The translations under genes were made by a program, and so were the position numbers. Shown piece after piece: positions 1-10,800 of a stretch of 64,000 nucleotides of DNA. The stretch is from Histomonas meleagridis (Eukaryota > Parabasalia > Tritrichomonadida > Dientamoebidae), in assembly GCA_020186115.1 (NCBI GenBank), contig WSYJ01000014.1, positions 401,038 through 465,037 of the forward strand, given 5' to 3'. The stretch's first letter is position 1, and each line of letters begins with the position of its first letter. Under the pieces are notes generated by a model. The model was not told the DNA's origin. It was given only the letters and a program-made list of their open reading frames with translations, and searched no databases.

Positions 1-784
1 ATATACTCTGTACAATCAATATGATACGATGTTTCTTTGTTACTTTCTTTATAAAGTTCATATGATTTATTTAAAATATCAAGAATATTATTAATATCAA
101 TGTCTTCAGCTAATGTAATCTTACTGAATAATATTATAAAAACAATGCGATTGAATATCATTCATTTCATTTAATTTAGATAACTCACCCTGAAGACAAT
201 TTAATGTAATATCGGGACGTTTCTTTGAGATAAAATAAACTAATTTAGAATAAGCTTCCATTAATGCTAAAAAATATGCATTATTTAATGGAATAGATTG
301 TAAATCCAAATAAAGTGATATAACTTTTTGTAAAACATAATTAAATTCTTCATATGTGTCTGATTGATTAAATAATTCAATAGTAAATGATGCTAAACAG
401 CGACTTAAAAAAAAAGCGAATCGCTGTAATAGCAACAATATTATTAGGACTAATATTAGGAAAATAACTTAAAAACGCTTTCTTACCTGTGGAATTTGCT
501 TCACTCTCTAATAATGGATAAGCTTGTGAAAAAGTAATATAACTTTGCATAGGATTAGAAGCTCCAAAAATAGCACAACTTGTAAGAAATTTCATTAATG
601 AATCATCATTAAAACTAAATCTTTGTAAATATTTCAAGAAAACTTCTCCTGAACTTTCACTATTTAATTCAACAATCTCTGGTAATTCATCTAAAAATCG
701 TTGACAAATAACAGATAACGCTGTAGAAAATGATTCTAATTGTTTAGCTAATATTGACGTTGTGGTTTCATTGCTTGGTTTCAT
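1..784 (-). pseudogene. Inverted 5' copy of the Furry-like solenoid gene, cut by the window edge
   Basis: Read on the minus strand, this copies the first ~260 codons of the gene at 7827-13646; the stretches I compared by eye are identical. It starts at ATG 784 and runs off the left edge. The reading frame breaks near 407-415, where this copy has nine A on the plus strand and the other copy has eight T. That shifts the frame after residue ~126 and produces a false stop; the correct frame continues in 121-438. Upstream of ATG the two copies differ almost completely apart from a TTTGACA...GGGCACC block. It could be a second functional gene with a base-call error, a pseudogene, or an assembly fold-back. 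The gene beyond the edge is not visible. Confidence 0.85.
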
Positions 785-811
785 CTCGTTCTTTTTATAA
801 TATGTTATTGA

Positions 812-830
812 GGTGCCCTGTGTTGTCAAA
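812..830 (-). promoter_or_regulatory. TTTGACA...GGGCACC block shared with the other copy
   Basis: On the minus strand TTTGACA (830-824) is followed by GGGCACC (818-812), about 28-34 bases before ATG 784. The same pair occurs at 7784-7802 before ATG 7827, although the surrounding sequence differs. A related GGCACCC lies upstream of the Rab gene start at 16911. A promoter role is inferred from conservation and position only. Confidence 0.35.
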
Positions 831-920
831 TAGTTTTTTGTTTGACACTTTTTCGTAAACTATGAAAATTGGCTGTGGTTGATGAGGGCTTTACACTTTC
901 GAATAATCCATTCAAATTTC

Positions 921-948
921 ATATCGTTTCAACTGTAGAAAACGATAG
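921..948 (+). promoter_or_regulatory. Myb-type AACGATA/ATCGTT motifs before the BEACH gene
   Basis: TATCGTTTC near 922 and AAAACGATA near 939 lie 12-40 bases before ATG 960, with a TCAACT initiator-like site between them. TAACGATA-type Myb recognition elements are known from Trichomonas vaginalis promoters; use here is inferred. Confidence 0.4.
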
Positions 949-959
949 GTACAAAGACA

Positions 960-3900
960 ATGGCGACTAATGAAAAAAGATATCCTTTATTAACATTGCT
1001 TAATGAAATACAACAGATTAGAGAAATAGGAAAGGAAAAGCAAATTCAAACGCAAAATTTTCGATGTTTTCCAAATTTTGAAAAAACTAATATCACTAAA
1101 TTTAGTAACTTATCTAAAAAAGAGAAATCCATGAAAACATGCATCAAAAAGGCACAAATTGATTTTACGTTTAATCAAAATTTTATTGATGCATTGAATA
1201 ATGAAATTAAATGTCATAACAAGTATAATGAATTTTTATTTGCATGTTCATCTTGGATTTGCATTTCTTGGTGTTTTGATGATAAGCACAAGCGAACTAT
1301 AGATGAATTTATTTCCTTGATGCATATATTATTTCAAACGTTTAATTTAAATCCTAAAATTTCTTTTGTATGTTCTTATGCATTCATGAAGCTATTGAAA
1401 ACGTCCATTAAACCAAATGTAATTCAATGGAACGAAAATGCTTTTCAACTTGTTTTCTCTTTTTTAATTCTTGATACATCTCTTCAGAACAATATTTACA
1501 TGACAATGATTCGTTTCTTTACTTTTGTCAACAAAATCGGTTCAACAGAAACCAAATCCTCTTTGATTTGTACAATTTCTTCCCTTATTTCAGAAAACAG
1601 GGAATGTATTGATTGGGAACAAATTGATTTACTTCAACCAATTCTCAAAGTTCATATTCAAAGCCTTGATAAGCGTTGTTTAAATATTCTTTCTATGGTC
1701 GGGAGGAAACTTAAATCAGAAGGTTTTATAGAATTATTTAAAGCTCTTCCTTCATCTCTTTTATTATTTCTTGGACATAATGAAATATCAACTTCATTAA
1801 ATATTAATGATGTTTCATATGAATTTTCAAAATCTTTGTCAATTGATTCTTCATTAAATTTCTTAGATGAAAGAGAAATAATTCCAAAATCTATCACTTT
1901 TTCTTCTCTTAATCATATTCATAATACAATTAAATATAAAGGTTTATTTGGCGTCAATGCACTAAATACAATTAAATGTATTGGCGAATGCTTACGTCAA
2001 TCTTTACCAATTTATTCATCCGAATTTTTTTCGAGTTATACAGGTTTAATTTCTATTTTAAAAAGTGATGGAAGATATTTGCAATTTTGTGCATCATTAA
2101 TTATAATAATGGAAATAATTTCAAATAAATCATTATTAAATCAATTTATTTTAATTATTATTGATACCATCATATTTATGCCAACTCTTACAATATATAG
2201 TGATCAAAAACTTGATTATTTTATAAACTTCTTAAGAAACAAAGTAATAAAAATAATTGGTAAAATAGATCCAGAAAAAATATTTTTATTATTAAATAAT
2301 TCATCAAAATATCCAATTTTACAAACAGAATTATTTGTTCGAATTATTTATTACCATAAATTTTATGATATTTCAATTCTATTAGAAAATGATAACCTTA
2401 ACATGCTTTCGCAAACATCTATTTATAATTATCAAACATATAATACATCAGAGTTTAATCAAAAAGCATATGAAGATAATGTAAATATTTTACTTAAATT
2501 AAGTGGATATGCTCAATCATTTACAAAATCATCTTTCATGAATTATTACATGATTTATCTTACTGAAAAAAATATTTCTGACATGCTTATAATTTCTCTC
2601 CGAAATGTTTTATCAAACTCTTTAAATCTGAATTTTTCTGTCACAACAAAACATTTAAAAACTTTTTTTCAAAAATGTTATTATAATTCAAGAAATCAAA
2701 TGCTTATTAACTTATGTATAAAAGTATCTGATTCATTATATTCATCTATTATAAATAATATTTCAATTTATAAATATGTTGAGACAATATTCACAAACAT
2801 TTTCACACTACTAAAATTAATTACTAAAAAAGAATTTTTGGATACATGTTTATCAATTCTTGAAATTCATTTAAAAATACAAAAGGATCCAATTTCTTTC
2901 GAATATTTGCAACTTTTTGGTGAATGTATTAAAACAATAGATGGCAAAATTCCATCAAAAGAAACTATTCAACATTTAAATAATTTATTAAGCCTTTCGA
3001 ATAATTGTTCAAATTTTTATCATATTCGAAAACCTTCTGTTATTCCATTAATTCTTAAAACTTATGAAGGTAGCCAACAACATATAAAAGTCCTTGAAAA
3101 ATTTATTTCATTATGTAAATATTCAGAAATTAATTATAAATATTGTGTCGAAGGTGATTTAGATTATATTTTAATAAAATTTGTTTCATTGAAATCGAAA
3201 AATGGTTCTGTAAATTATCGAGGAATGAATATTAATTTTGAATTTTCATTTAAAGAAATTAAAAAAATTATTTTACCATTTTTATCCAAAATTATTATTC
3301 ATAAATCAAGTTATGGAACAGCTAATCAATTTTTAAAAATTCTTACCAATAATATCGATGAAATTAGTTTAATATCTGCTGATTGTTTATTAAAGTCCAT
3401 TGTTTATTCATCAGGAATTGATTCAAATAGATTTAATGTTGGAGCAATACCAAAATTATTAACATCATTTAATATTGATAAACCAACACTTGATAATGAT
3501 ATTAAAATCAGTTTTGATTTAATGATTGATTTAAAATCAATTTTTTCTTCTAATATTTCATTGTATCTTTTTACGATTTTAGATGATATGAATCAAACTT
3601 CAATTAGTATATTCTTGAATCAATCTTCTCTTTATTTATGTTATGAACATCAATTAACAAGAGCTGTATTTCAAATTGTTAGAATTTTACCACTTTCAAA
3701 AGGTTATTTTAATTTTCGAATTACATTTGAACATAATCAAGATATTTTAAATGTTGTACCTAAAATTAATGGTAATCAGTTTCGTGGTATCTCTTTAAGA
3801 TATGAAGGATTTGACTCTGATAATTTTAAATTATTTATTGGCGGATTTGAAAATGCATCAAATGAATGGATTGGAAATGAAATTGGTTATATTTTTAATT

Positions 3901-6900
3901 TTACATTTAACGAAAAAACGATATATAAAGATAAATCAAATAATATGTATGAAAAATATTCAGCAAATATTATTGATTTTATTCTGAATGAAAGATTTAT
4001 AAATTCTCTTTGTTCATTCTTTAAGAAATTTGTTCCCTATAAATTTGATGAATATCCAAAAAAATTATTATGTATTATTGATGGTATGTTTTCATTATCA
4101 AATGAGATACAACTTTCGTTTAATTCTGTTGATAATATTTATAATTATTTAATGTCAAATATAAATTTATTAAATTATGATATGTTTTTAATAATTGTTT
4201 CTATTTTCGAACATATTACATATAAGCCACTTTTACATAAATGGATCGAAAGTCTTCTTCTTAATATGTGGTTATGGACAAGATCAGATCCAAAAACACT
4301 TAAAGCAGTTCTAAATTATTTATCACATTCATTTGTTATTAAATATCAATACTTATTCCATGAAATGTCAATTTTTAGAACATTACTAAATCAATTTATC
4401 ATTATTTTTTGTTTTAAAGATAATGAAAAACTTATTCCAGAGATTTCTATCCCAGATTTTTGTGTATTCTCATCAAAATATACGAAAAATGATATTATTT
4501 TATGTCGTAGCATTTTCCAACGCTTAATTGAAAGAATTGTTCGATTAAATATTGAAAACACAGATATTGATATTATTCTATATCATTTATATAATTCTAC
4601 TTCTTATCAAACAATATCATCTCTTCTTGATATTATTCTTTGTATTGATGATAATTTTTTATCTGAAATACAAAACAACAGAAGTACAAATTCATTATAT
4701 CATTTCTTGACACATGAAAATATTGATATTGTAGAAAAGGTACTTTTAGTTATATATAAAATGAGTGGAAATGAAATATCACAGAAAATGATTGCTGCTG
4801 CATTAGCATTAACATCTAGTAAAATGTTACCATTATTATTTGAGCGAATCACTGCATTTCTTCCGCAATATCCAAACTTTCATTTCTTTCTTTCAATTAT
4901 TGCATTAGAATTGAAAGGAAATTATCTTAATTTAGTTTCTGCTTCACTACATTCAATCAATCAGAAAATATTTGATTTTAGAGAGTTTTGGTATTTGTTT
5001 CCATTATTAATTGCTTTAAATGGGACAGAAAATGATATGTATGTAAATGGGAAATTTTTGTCTTCATTAATTATGCATTCAAAACAACCAATTAAATATT
5101 TTGATGAAATAACACAAATTATTGGATTGATTGAAGCGGCATATAATTATGATTATGATTTTTGTTATCAAATCTCTACAAACATATTATCATCCAAAGT
5201 TATTCATGCTGATTTATATGAATATTGTTTTATTAAATGTTTTTGTTCATTATTTATGTGTTATTTGCCAAAAGAAATTGATGATATTGATGATGAATAC
5301 CAAAACTCTATTTTCTATACAAAACAAATTACAAAAAATGATAATATTTCATATCCTCCATTAACAAGCATTGGTCATATTGAACATTTCTTTGCTTCAA
5401 ACTTTACTAATTATATGTTAAAGTTTTCAACTAAATATTATAAACAAGAAAAACTTAATTTTTTAATTAAAATATATCAATCACATAAAGATCTTCTTTC
5501 TAATTTAAGTCATTTGTTTATTATTTTAGAATATTTTTCCAATAGAGTAGACATTGATTTGGAAAAATTTGAACTTATTAATAATACATTTGAATCATTT
5601 CAAGCATTATATGATACTGAAATCAAAAATAATATTAAAAAGTTATCTCAATCAATAATTAGTACAATTCGTAATGCATTAATTATTTTGTCAAAAGTAA
5701 CAATAACGTTCAATGATTTCAAAAATGTTTCATTTCAAATTTTAGACAATGATATTAATAATGCATTTCTTAAATTTGATATTCCTGAGCATATTCTTCC
5801 AACTAAAAAACGTTCATCTCAATTGGGACCAATTTGTTTACCATACTTAATTGTAAACTCAACTAAAAAACCTGTTATTAATGAACCAAATCCTAAATCT
5901 CCTCTTTTTACGCACAAATGTTTTCGAATTAAACTTTCATGCACAACGCAATATTTATTTAATTTATATGAATCGAAAATTACATTATGTAATAAAATCA
6001 TAAATTTAAAAGATATTATTATGATTTTAACAAGAAGAATAAGTAATCGAAGCTCAGGAATTGAAATATTTTTAAATAATGGAAAAAATTATTTTCTTGA
6101 TTTTATAGACATTGAATATTCAGTAGTTCTTAAGGCATTATTAGACGTTTCTCTTCCATCAATTCAACTTTTGCAAAAATCAATTTCATCAGATTTATTT
6201 GCATCAATGAATCTTACATATAAATGGTGTAATCATTTAATGTCTAATTTTGAATATATACTAAAAATAAATTTAATAAGTGGTCGAAGTTTTAATGATA
6301 TTAATCTTTATCCAATTTTCCCATCAATTCTTTCTGATTTTAATTCGTTGAATCCAAGTGATAAATCATTTAATTATTCATATAAAGATCCAATTGTCGA
6401 CTATATAAAAATTCCATTTAATGATAAATATGATCCATCATGGATAATTAATAAGCCATCAGTTGTATCAGATATATTTTTCTTCCAATATTCATGGAGC
6501 AATAAATTATTACCAAAATGGGCTTCAAATACATTTGATTTTATTTATTTAAATCGAAAAATATTAGAAAGTGAATATGTTTCTTCAAACTTAAATAAAT
6601 GGATCGATAAAAATTTTGGAAAAAAACATTCTTCTATTCCACATCGACAAATTTTCATTTCTTCTCATCCAAAAAGAAATAAATTTGTTTCTAAAAATCA
6701 ACAATTAATGAAAATTACTTATCCAGGAATAATTGTTAATAATAAAGCAAGTATAAGTTCACTTGGAAAAATTAATTTATTACTAACGTTAGAAAATGGA
6801 AATTTAATAAAAGTTAATATAAAAACAAATGATTTTAATTCAAGTCAATATGAAATAATTGATTCGATACCATATAAAGGGAATTTGACAATGGATTGTG

Positions 6901-7598
6901 ATACAAAAGAATTCATTGTTTTTGAAAAAGAAAAAAGATTAATTACTTTTTTATCATCTGATGCAAAATTATCGAAAACATTTTCATTAAAGTCAGAAAC
7001 TAATTATATTTATGTAAAAAATGGTTTTATTGTTTATTGTCCAAATTTATCAACTTTTGCTTCGGTTGAAATTCCAAATCAACCAGTTGTTTTATGGAAT
7101 ACAACTGCTTCAATTGTTTCTGTTCATGTTAATTGGAACTTTAAAGTTATCATTTATGCGACAACAAATGGATCTGTTGTAACCTTTGGAATTTATAATC
7201 TACATAAAATAAGTCATACTAAATTTAATACGGAAGTATTGAAAATATTAATGACACATTTATGGGGAATTGTTTTGTTGTTATTTAAAAATAAATTGGT
7301 TTTAATGAATATTCATGGGGAAATAATTAAAGTTTCCAACTTTGATTATGATGTACAACAATGGTTTACATTCACAAGGAATGACGGATTTGACTATGTT
7401 GCATTTTCGACTCAAGAAAATGAAATATATGTTTTTGAAGCGTATTATCCAGACCGTGTAAGTATGTTGTTTAAAGCAGAAGAAAAAGTTTTAGGATTCG
7501 ATTTTGATAATATGAATGAATCACTTTTGACGATTTGTACTAAAGGAACAATTTACTTAAAGTCAATACAAATAGATTGTGATCAAAAGACAAAATAA
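960..7598 (+). CDS. BEACH domain protein (PH-BEACH-WD40), 2212 aa
   Basis: This is an intact large scaffold protein of the BEACH (LYST/neurobeachin/LvsA-like) family, whose members act in vesicle and lysosome traffic, autophagy and membrane fission. Residues ~1-840 look like an alpha-solenoid. Residues ~850-975 are beta-rich and fit the concanavalin-A-like domain often found in this family. Residues ~1650-1745 fit the PH-BEACH domain. The BEACH domain starts near residue 1774 (SGRSFNDINLYPIFP) and contains the typical ESEYVSSNLNKWID block near 1870. It is shorter than usual, with little between these anchors. Residues ~1925-2205 are WD40-like. ATG 960 follows Myb-type motifs. Despite many homopolymers the frame is uninterrupted, unlike the neighbouring gene. 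Assignment to a BEACH subfamily is not possible by eye. Confidence 0.9.
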   Translation: MATNEKRYPLLTLLNEIQQIREIGKEKQIQTQNFRCFPNFEKTNITKFSNLSKKEKSMKTCIKKAQIDFTFNQNFIDALNNEIKCHNKYNEFLFACSSWICISWCFDDKHKRTIDEFISLMHILFQTFNLNPKISFVCSYAFMKLLKTSIKPNVIQWNENAFQLVFSFLILDTSLQNNIYMTMIRFFTFVNKIGSTETKSSLICTISSLISENRECIDWEQIDLLQPILKVHIQSLDKRCLNILSMVGRKLKSEGFIELFKALPSSLLLFLGHNEISTSLNINDVSYEFSKSLSIDSSLNFLDEREIIPKSITFSSLNHIHNTIKYKGLFGVNALNTIKCIGECLRQSLPIYSSEFFSSYTGLISILKSDGRYLQFCASLIIIMEIISNKSLLNQFILIIIDTIIFMPTLTIYSDQKLDYFINFLRNKVIKIIGKIDPEKIFLLLNNSSKYPILQTELFVRIIYYHKFYDISILLENDNLNMLSQTSIYNYQTYNTSEFNQKAYEDNVNILLKLSGYAQSFTKSSFMNYYMIYLTEKNISDMLIISLRNVLSNSLNLNFSVTTKHLKTFFQKCYYNSRNQMLINLCIKVSDSLYSSIINNISIYKYVETIFTNIFTLLKLITKKEFLDTCLSILEIHLKIQKDPISFEYLQLFGECIKTIDGKIPSKETIQHLNNLLSLSNNCSNFYHIRKPSVIPLILKTYEGSQQHIKVLEKFISLCKYSEINYKYCVEGDLDYILIKFVSLKSKNGSVNYRGMNINFEFSFKEIKKIILPFLSKIIIHKSSYGTANQFLKILTNNIDEISLISADCLLKSIVYSSGIDSNRFNVGAIPKLLTSFNIDKPTLDNDIKISFDLMIDLKSIFSSNISLYLFTILDDMNQTSISIFLNQSSLYLCYEHQLTRAVFQIVRILPLSKGYFNFRITFEHNQDILNVVPKINGNQFRGISLRYEGFDSDNFKLFIGGFENASNEWIGNEIGYIFNFTFNEKTIYKDKSNNMYEKYSANIIDFILNERFINSLCSFFKKFVPYKFDEYPKKLLCIIDGMFSLSNEIQLSFNSVDNIYNYLMSNINLLNYDMFLIIVSIFEHITYKPLLHKWIESLLLNMWLWTRSDPKTLKAVLNYLSHSFVIKYQYLFHEMSIFRTLLNQFIIIFCFKDNEKLIPEISIPDFCVFSSKYTKNDIILCRSIFQRLIERIVRLNIENTDIDIILYHLYNSTSYQTISSLLDIILCIDDNFLSEIQNNRSTNSLYHFLTHENIDIVEKVLLVIYKMSGNEISQKMIAAALALTSSKMLPLLFERITAFLPQYPNFHFFLSIIALELKGNYLNLVSASLHSINQKIFDFREFWYLFPLLIALNGTENDMYVNGKFLSSLIMHSKQPIKYFDEITQIIGLIEAAYNYDYDFCYQISTNILSSKVIHADLYEYCFIKCFCSLFMCYLPKEIDDIDDEYQNSIFYTKQITKNDNISYPPLTSIGHIEHFFASNFTNYMLKFSTKYYKQEKLNFLIKIYQSHKDLLSNLSHLFIILEYFSNRVDIDLEKFELINNTFESFQALYDTEIKNNIKKLSQSIISTIRNALIILSKVTITFNDFKNVSFQILDNDINNAFLKFDIPEHILPTKKRSSQLGPICLPYLIVNSTKKPVINEPNPKSPLFTHKCFRIKLSCTTQYLFNLYESKITLCNKIINLKDIIMILTRRISNRSSGIEIFLNNGKNYFLDFIDIEYSVVLKALLDVSLPSIQLLQKSISSDLFASMNLTYKWCNHLMSNFEYILKINLISGRSFNDINLYPIFPSILSDFNSLNPSDKSFNYSYKDPIVDYIKIPFNDKYDPSWIINKPSVVSDIFFFQYSWSNKLLPKWASNTFDFIYLNRKILESEYVSSNLNKWIDKNFGKKHSSIPHRQIFISSHPKRNKFVSKNQQLMKITYPGIIVNNKASISSLGKINLLLTLENGNLIKVNIKTNDFNSSQYEIIDSIPYKGNLTMDCDTKEFIVFEKEKRLITFLSSDAKLSKTFSLKSETNYIYVKNGFIVYCPNLSTFASVEIPNQPVVLWNTTASIVSVHVNWNFKVIIYATTNGSVVTFGIYNLHKISHTKFNTEVLKILMTHLWGIVLLLFKNKLVLMNIHGEIIKVSNFDYDVQQWFTFTRNDGFDYVAFSTQENEIYVFEAYYPDRVSMLFKAEEKVLGFDFDNMNESLLTICTKGTIYLKSIQIDCDQKTK

Positions 7599-7782
7599 TA
7601 TATTAGGAAAATATAAATATGTGACTAAATCTCTCAATAAAATGTTCTCTAGAAATTGTCATTTTTATTCCTTTGAAACTGTCAAAAAAGCATTGAAAGG
7701 TCGTGGCATTTATATTAAGGAAACAAAGCATATGACCATTTTTCCACTGAAAACTTTCTTGGGCATTTTTTTTTCACACCAT

Positions 7783-7802
7783 TTTTGACAGCGAGGGGCA
7801 CC
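7783..7802 (+). promoter_or_regulatory. TTTTGACA...GGGCACC block before the Furry-like gene
   Basis: TTTTGACA (7783-7790) and GGGCACC (7796-7802) lie 25-45 bases before ATG 7827 and match the block before the inverted copy at 812-830. Poly-A follows up to the start codon. Function is inferred. Confidence 0.35.
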
Positions 7803-7826
7803 CCAAAGTACACAAAAAAAAACTAG

Positions 7827-10800
7827 ATGAAACCAAGCAATGAAACCACAACGTCAATATTAGCTAAACAATTAGAATCATTTTCTACAGCGTTATCTGT
7901 TATTTGTCAACGATTTTTAGATGAATTACCAGAGATTGTTGAATTAAATAGTGAAAGTTCAGGAGAAGTTTTCTTGAAATATTTACAAAGATTTAGTTTT
8001 AATGATGATTCATTAATGAAATTTCTTACAAGTTGTGCTATTTTTGGAGCTTCTAATCCTATGCAAAGTTATATTACTTTTTCACAAGCTTATCCATTAT
8101 TAGAGAGTGAAGCAAATTCCACAGGTAAGAAAGCGTTTTTAAGTTATTTTCCTAATATTAGTCCTAATAATATTGTTGCTATTACAGCGATTCGCTTTTT
8201 TTTAAGTCGCTGTTTAGCATCATTTACTATTGAATTATTTAATCAATCAGACACATATGAAGAATTTAATTATGTTTTACAAAAAGTTATATCACTTTAT
8301 TTGGATTTACAATCTATTCCATTAAATAATGCATATTTTTTAGCATTAATGGAAGCTTATTCTAAATTAGTTTATTTTATCTCAAAGAAACGTCCCGATA
8401 TTACATTAAATTGTCTTCAGGGTGAGTTATCTAAATTAAATGAAATGAATGATATTCAATCGCATTGTTTTATAATATTATTCAGTAAGATTACATTAGC
8501 TGAAGACATTGATATTAATAATATTCTTGATATTTTAAATAAATCATATGAACTTTATAAAGAAAGTAACAAAGAAACATCGTATCATATTGATTGTACA
8601 GAGTATATGTTAAATATTACTATTCAAACTATTAATAAAGTTAAAGAACAAGAAATTATTCGAAATATATATAATACTACTGTTGATTTTTTGTACAGAA
8701 GTTAAAGTTAAAGATAATTCATATAAATTTTTATCATTATTAACTAATTATGATATTAATGGACACGAACGTTTAAAATTTGAAGATTTTTATAAAGAAT
8801 TTATTGAACCTAATATTAATAATAAAATATTAGCGTCATCAATTATTGAATCTATTGAAATGAAACTTTATTTTCAACGATATTATTGTACATATGAAAT
8901 GAAACTTAAACATCCATATTTTTCATGGAAATCGGAAGAATTTGAAGAAATTTATCCCATTATATTAAATTTATTAAAAACTAAAGGTAATCAATTTGAT
9001 CAATCACATTCAGAGATCACTGGATTATTTGAATTATTAGCTTCATATGATTTTCAAAAATTTTTTTACATAAATTTGTACCACAATTAATTGATGATTT
9101 TAATTTATTTAATTTTTATAAAATATCATTTTGTAATGCATTTCATACTATTTTTGCCAATCTTCAAGAATTTTTAATAATAAATTCTAATATTACAGAT
9201 GAAGATATTATTGAACTTAATGAACGTGCCATTAAAATTAGTTTAAATGAATTACAACCAGATAAAAACGTTAGTCTTACATGTAAAATTCCATTTACTA
9301 CAAATTCATTTACAAAATCATTAATATCAGCAGTTGAAACTAAAGAAGTAGCATTACGAAATATGATATTAATTATTGGTGATACTACATTTCCTATTTT
9401 TAATAAACATAAGAAACCTAAGAATATTACTGAATCTATCTCTAAATGGGTTACAGATAATGAACAAATTATTATTGAAAGTTATAAAATGGAAGAATTA
9501 GAACAACCTAAAATTAATACATTATTATCATTAAAATTTGATGAAACACGATATGCATTTTTACGATTAATAGTATTAATTGAACCTAATGATGAATTAT
9601 TAAAATGTATTTGTTATTCACCATTAAATGTTCCACGCGTTGGTTCATTAGGTATTCGAGTATTACAAGCATTAATTCATCGATTTCCTGAATATTCAGA
9701 AAAGATTATTTCATATATTTGTTTATTTTTTATTGAAAATCAACTTAGTCCTACATCTATTGAAATTTTAATATTTACATTAAAGATGGTAGTTAAAGCA
9801 TCTAAATATGAAGGGATTATATTTAATAAGAATACATTAAATTCATTAACATATGTCTTAATTATAGGATTATGTATGAATTTACCATATATTCGAGAAA
9901 TGGTTTTAAAAATGTGTAAAAAAACTTGAAACCGAAAATTTCTTTTTAAGTACATTTCTTAAGAATTATGAAGAAATTATATCACGAGATGCAATTCGTC
10001 GATCTATTCGAGCAGTTAGTATTGTTAGTGATGAAAAACTTAAAGTATTTCCTATTTTAACATTTAAAGAAATTATAAAAAGTAATGTTCCATCACTTTA
10101 TATTTATTATATTTCATCATTTGGTAAATATTTAATTCATGAATTTCAAGATAATGATTTAATAGAAGTTATTAATAAATCATTTAAAATCTTAATTAAT
10201 ATATTAATTGAAAAAGATAAAATTTTTAATTTTAATTTTATGTTTAATTCATTTGCGATGCTTTTATCTATATCAGGTATTATTAATTATAATTCTAATA
10301 TACCAAAATATTATATTTATAATCGATTACAAATTATTACAAAAAATATCTTAAAATATCAACAAAATTCTATTCAATTAATTGGAATGTTTTCAGCTAT
10401 GCCACCAGAATTATTAAAATATTTATTACCATTTTTATGTAATAAGAATGAAAATATTCAATTATCATTAGTTTTTACATTACGAGAACTTTTAACATAT
10501 AATAAAATTAAGATTGAACCATATATTTATACAATTTTACATTCATCATTAATTTCTAATATTAATAATAAATTATTTTTAGATAATTTTTGTCATGTTA
10601 TTAATCAAGTATTAATTCAAATATATAATTCAGTTAAAAATAAAGAACAATTTATGGTTGAAAATATTTGTAGTAAAATTAAAATTGAATCATTATTTTT
10701 AACAGAGAAATGGTTTAATTATTTATATCATTTAAATACACCTGAATCATTAAAACCATTATCATCATGGTTACGAATTTCACCAATTCCGACACAATAT

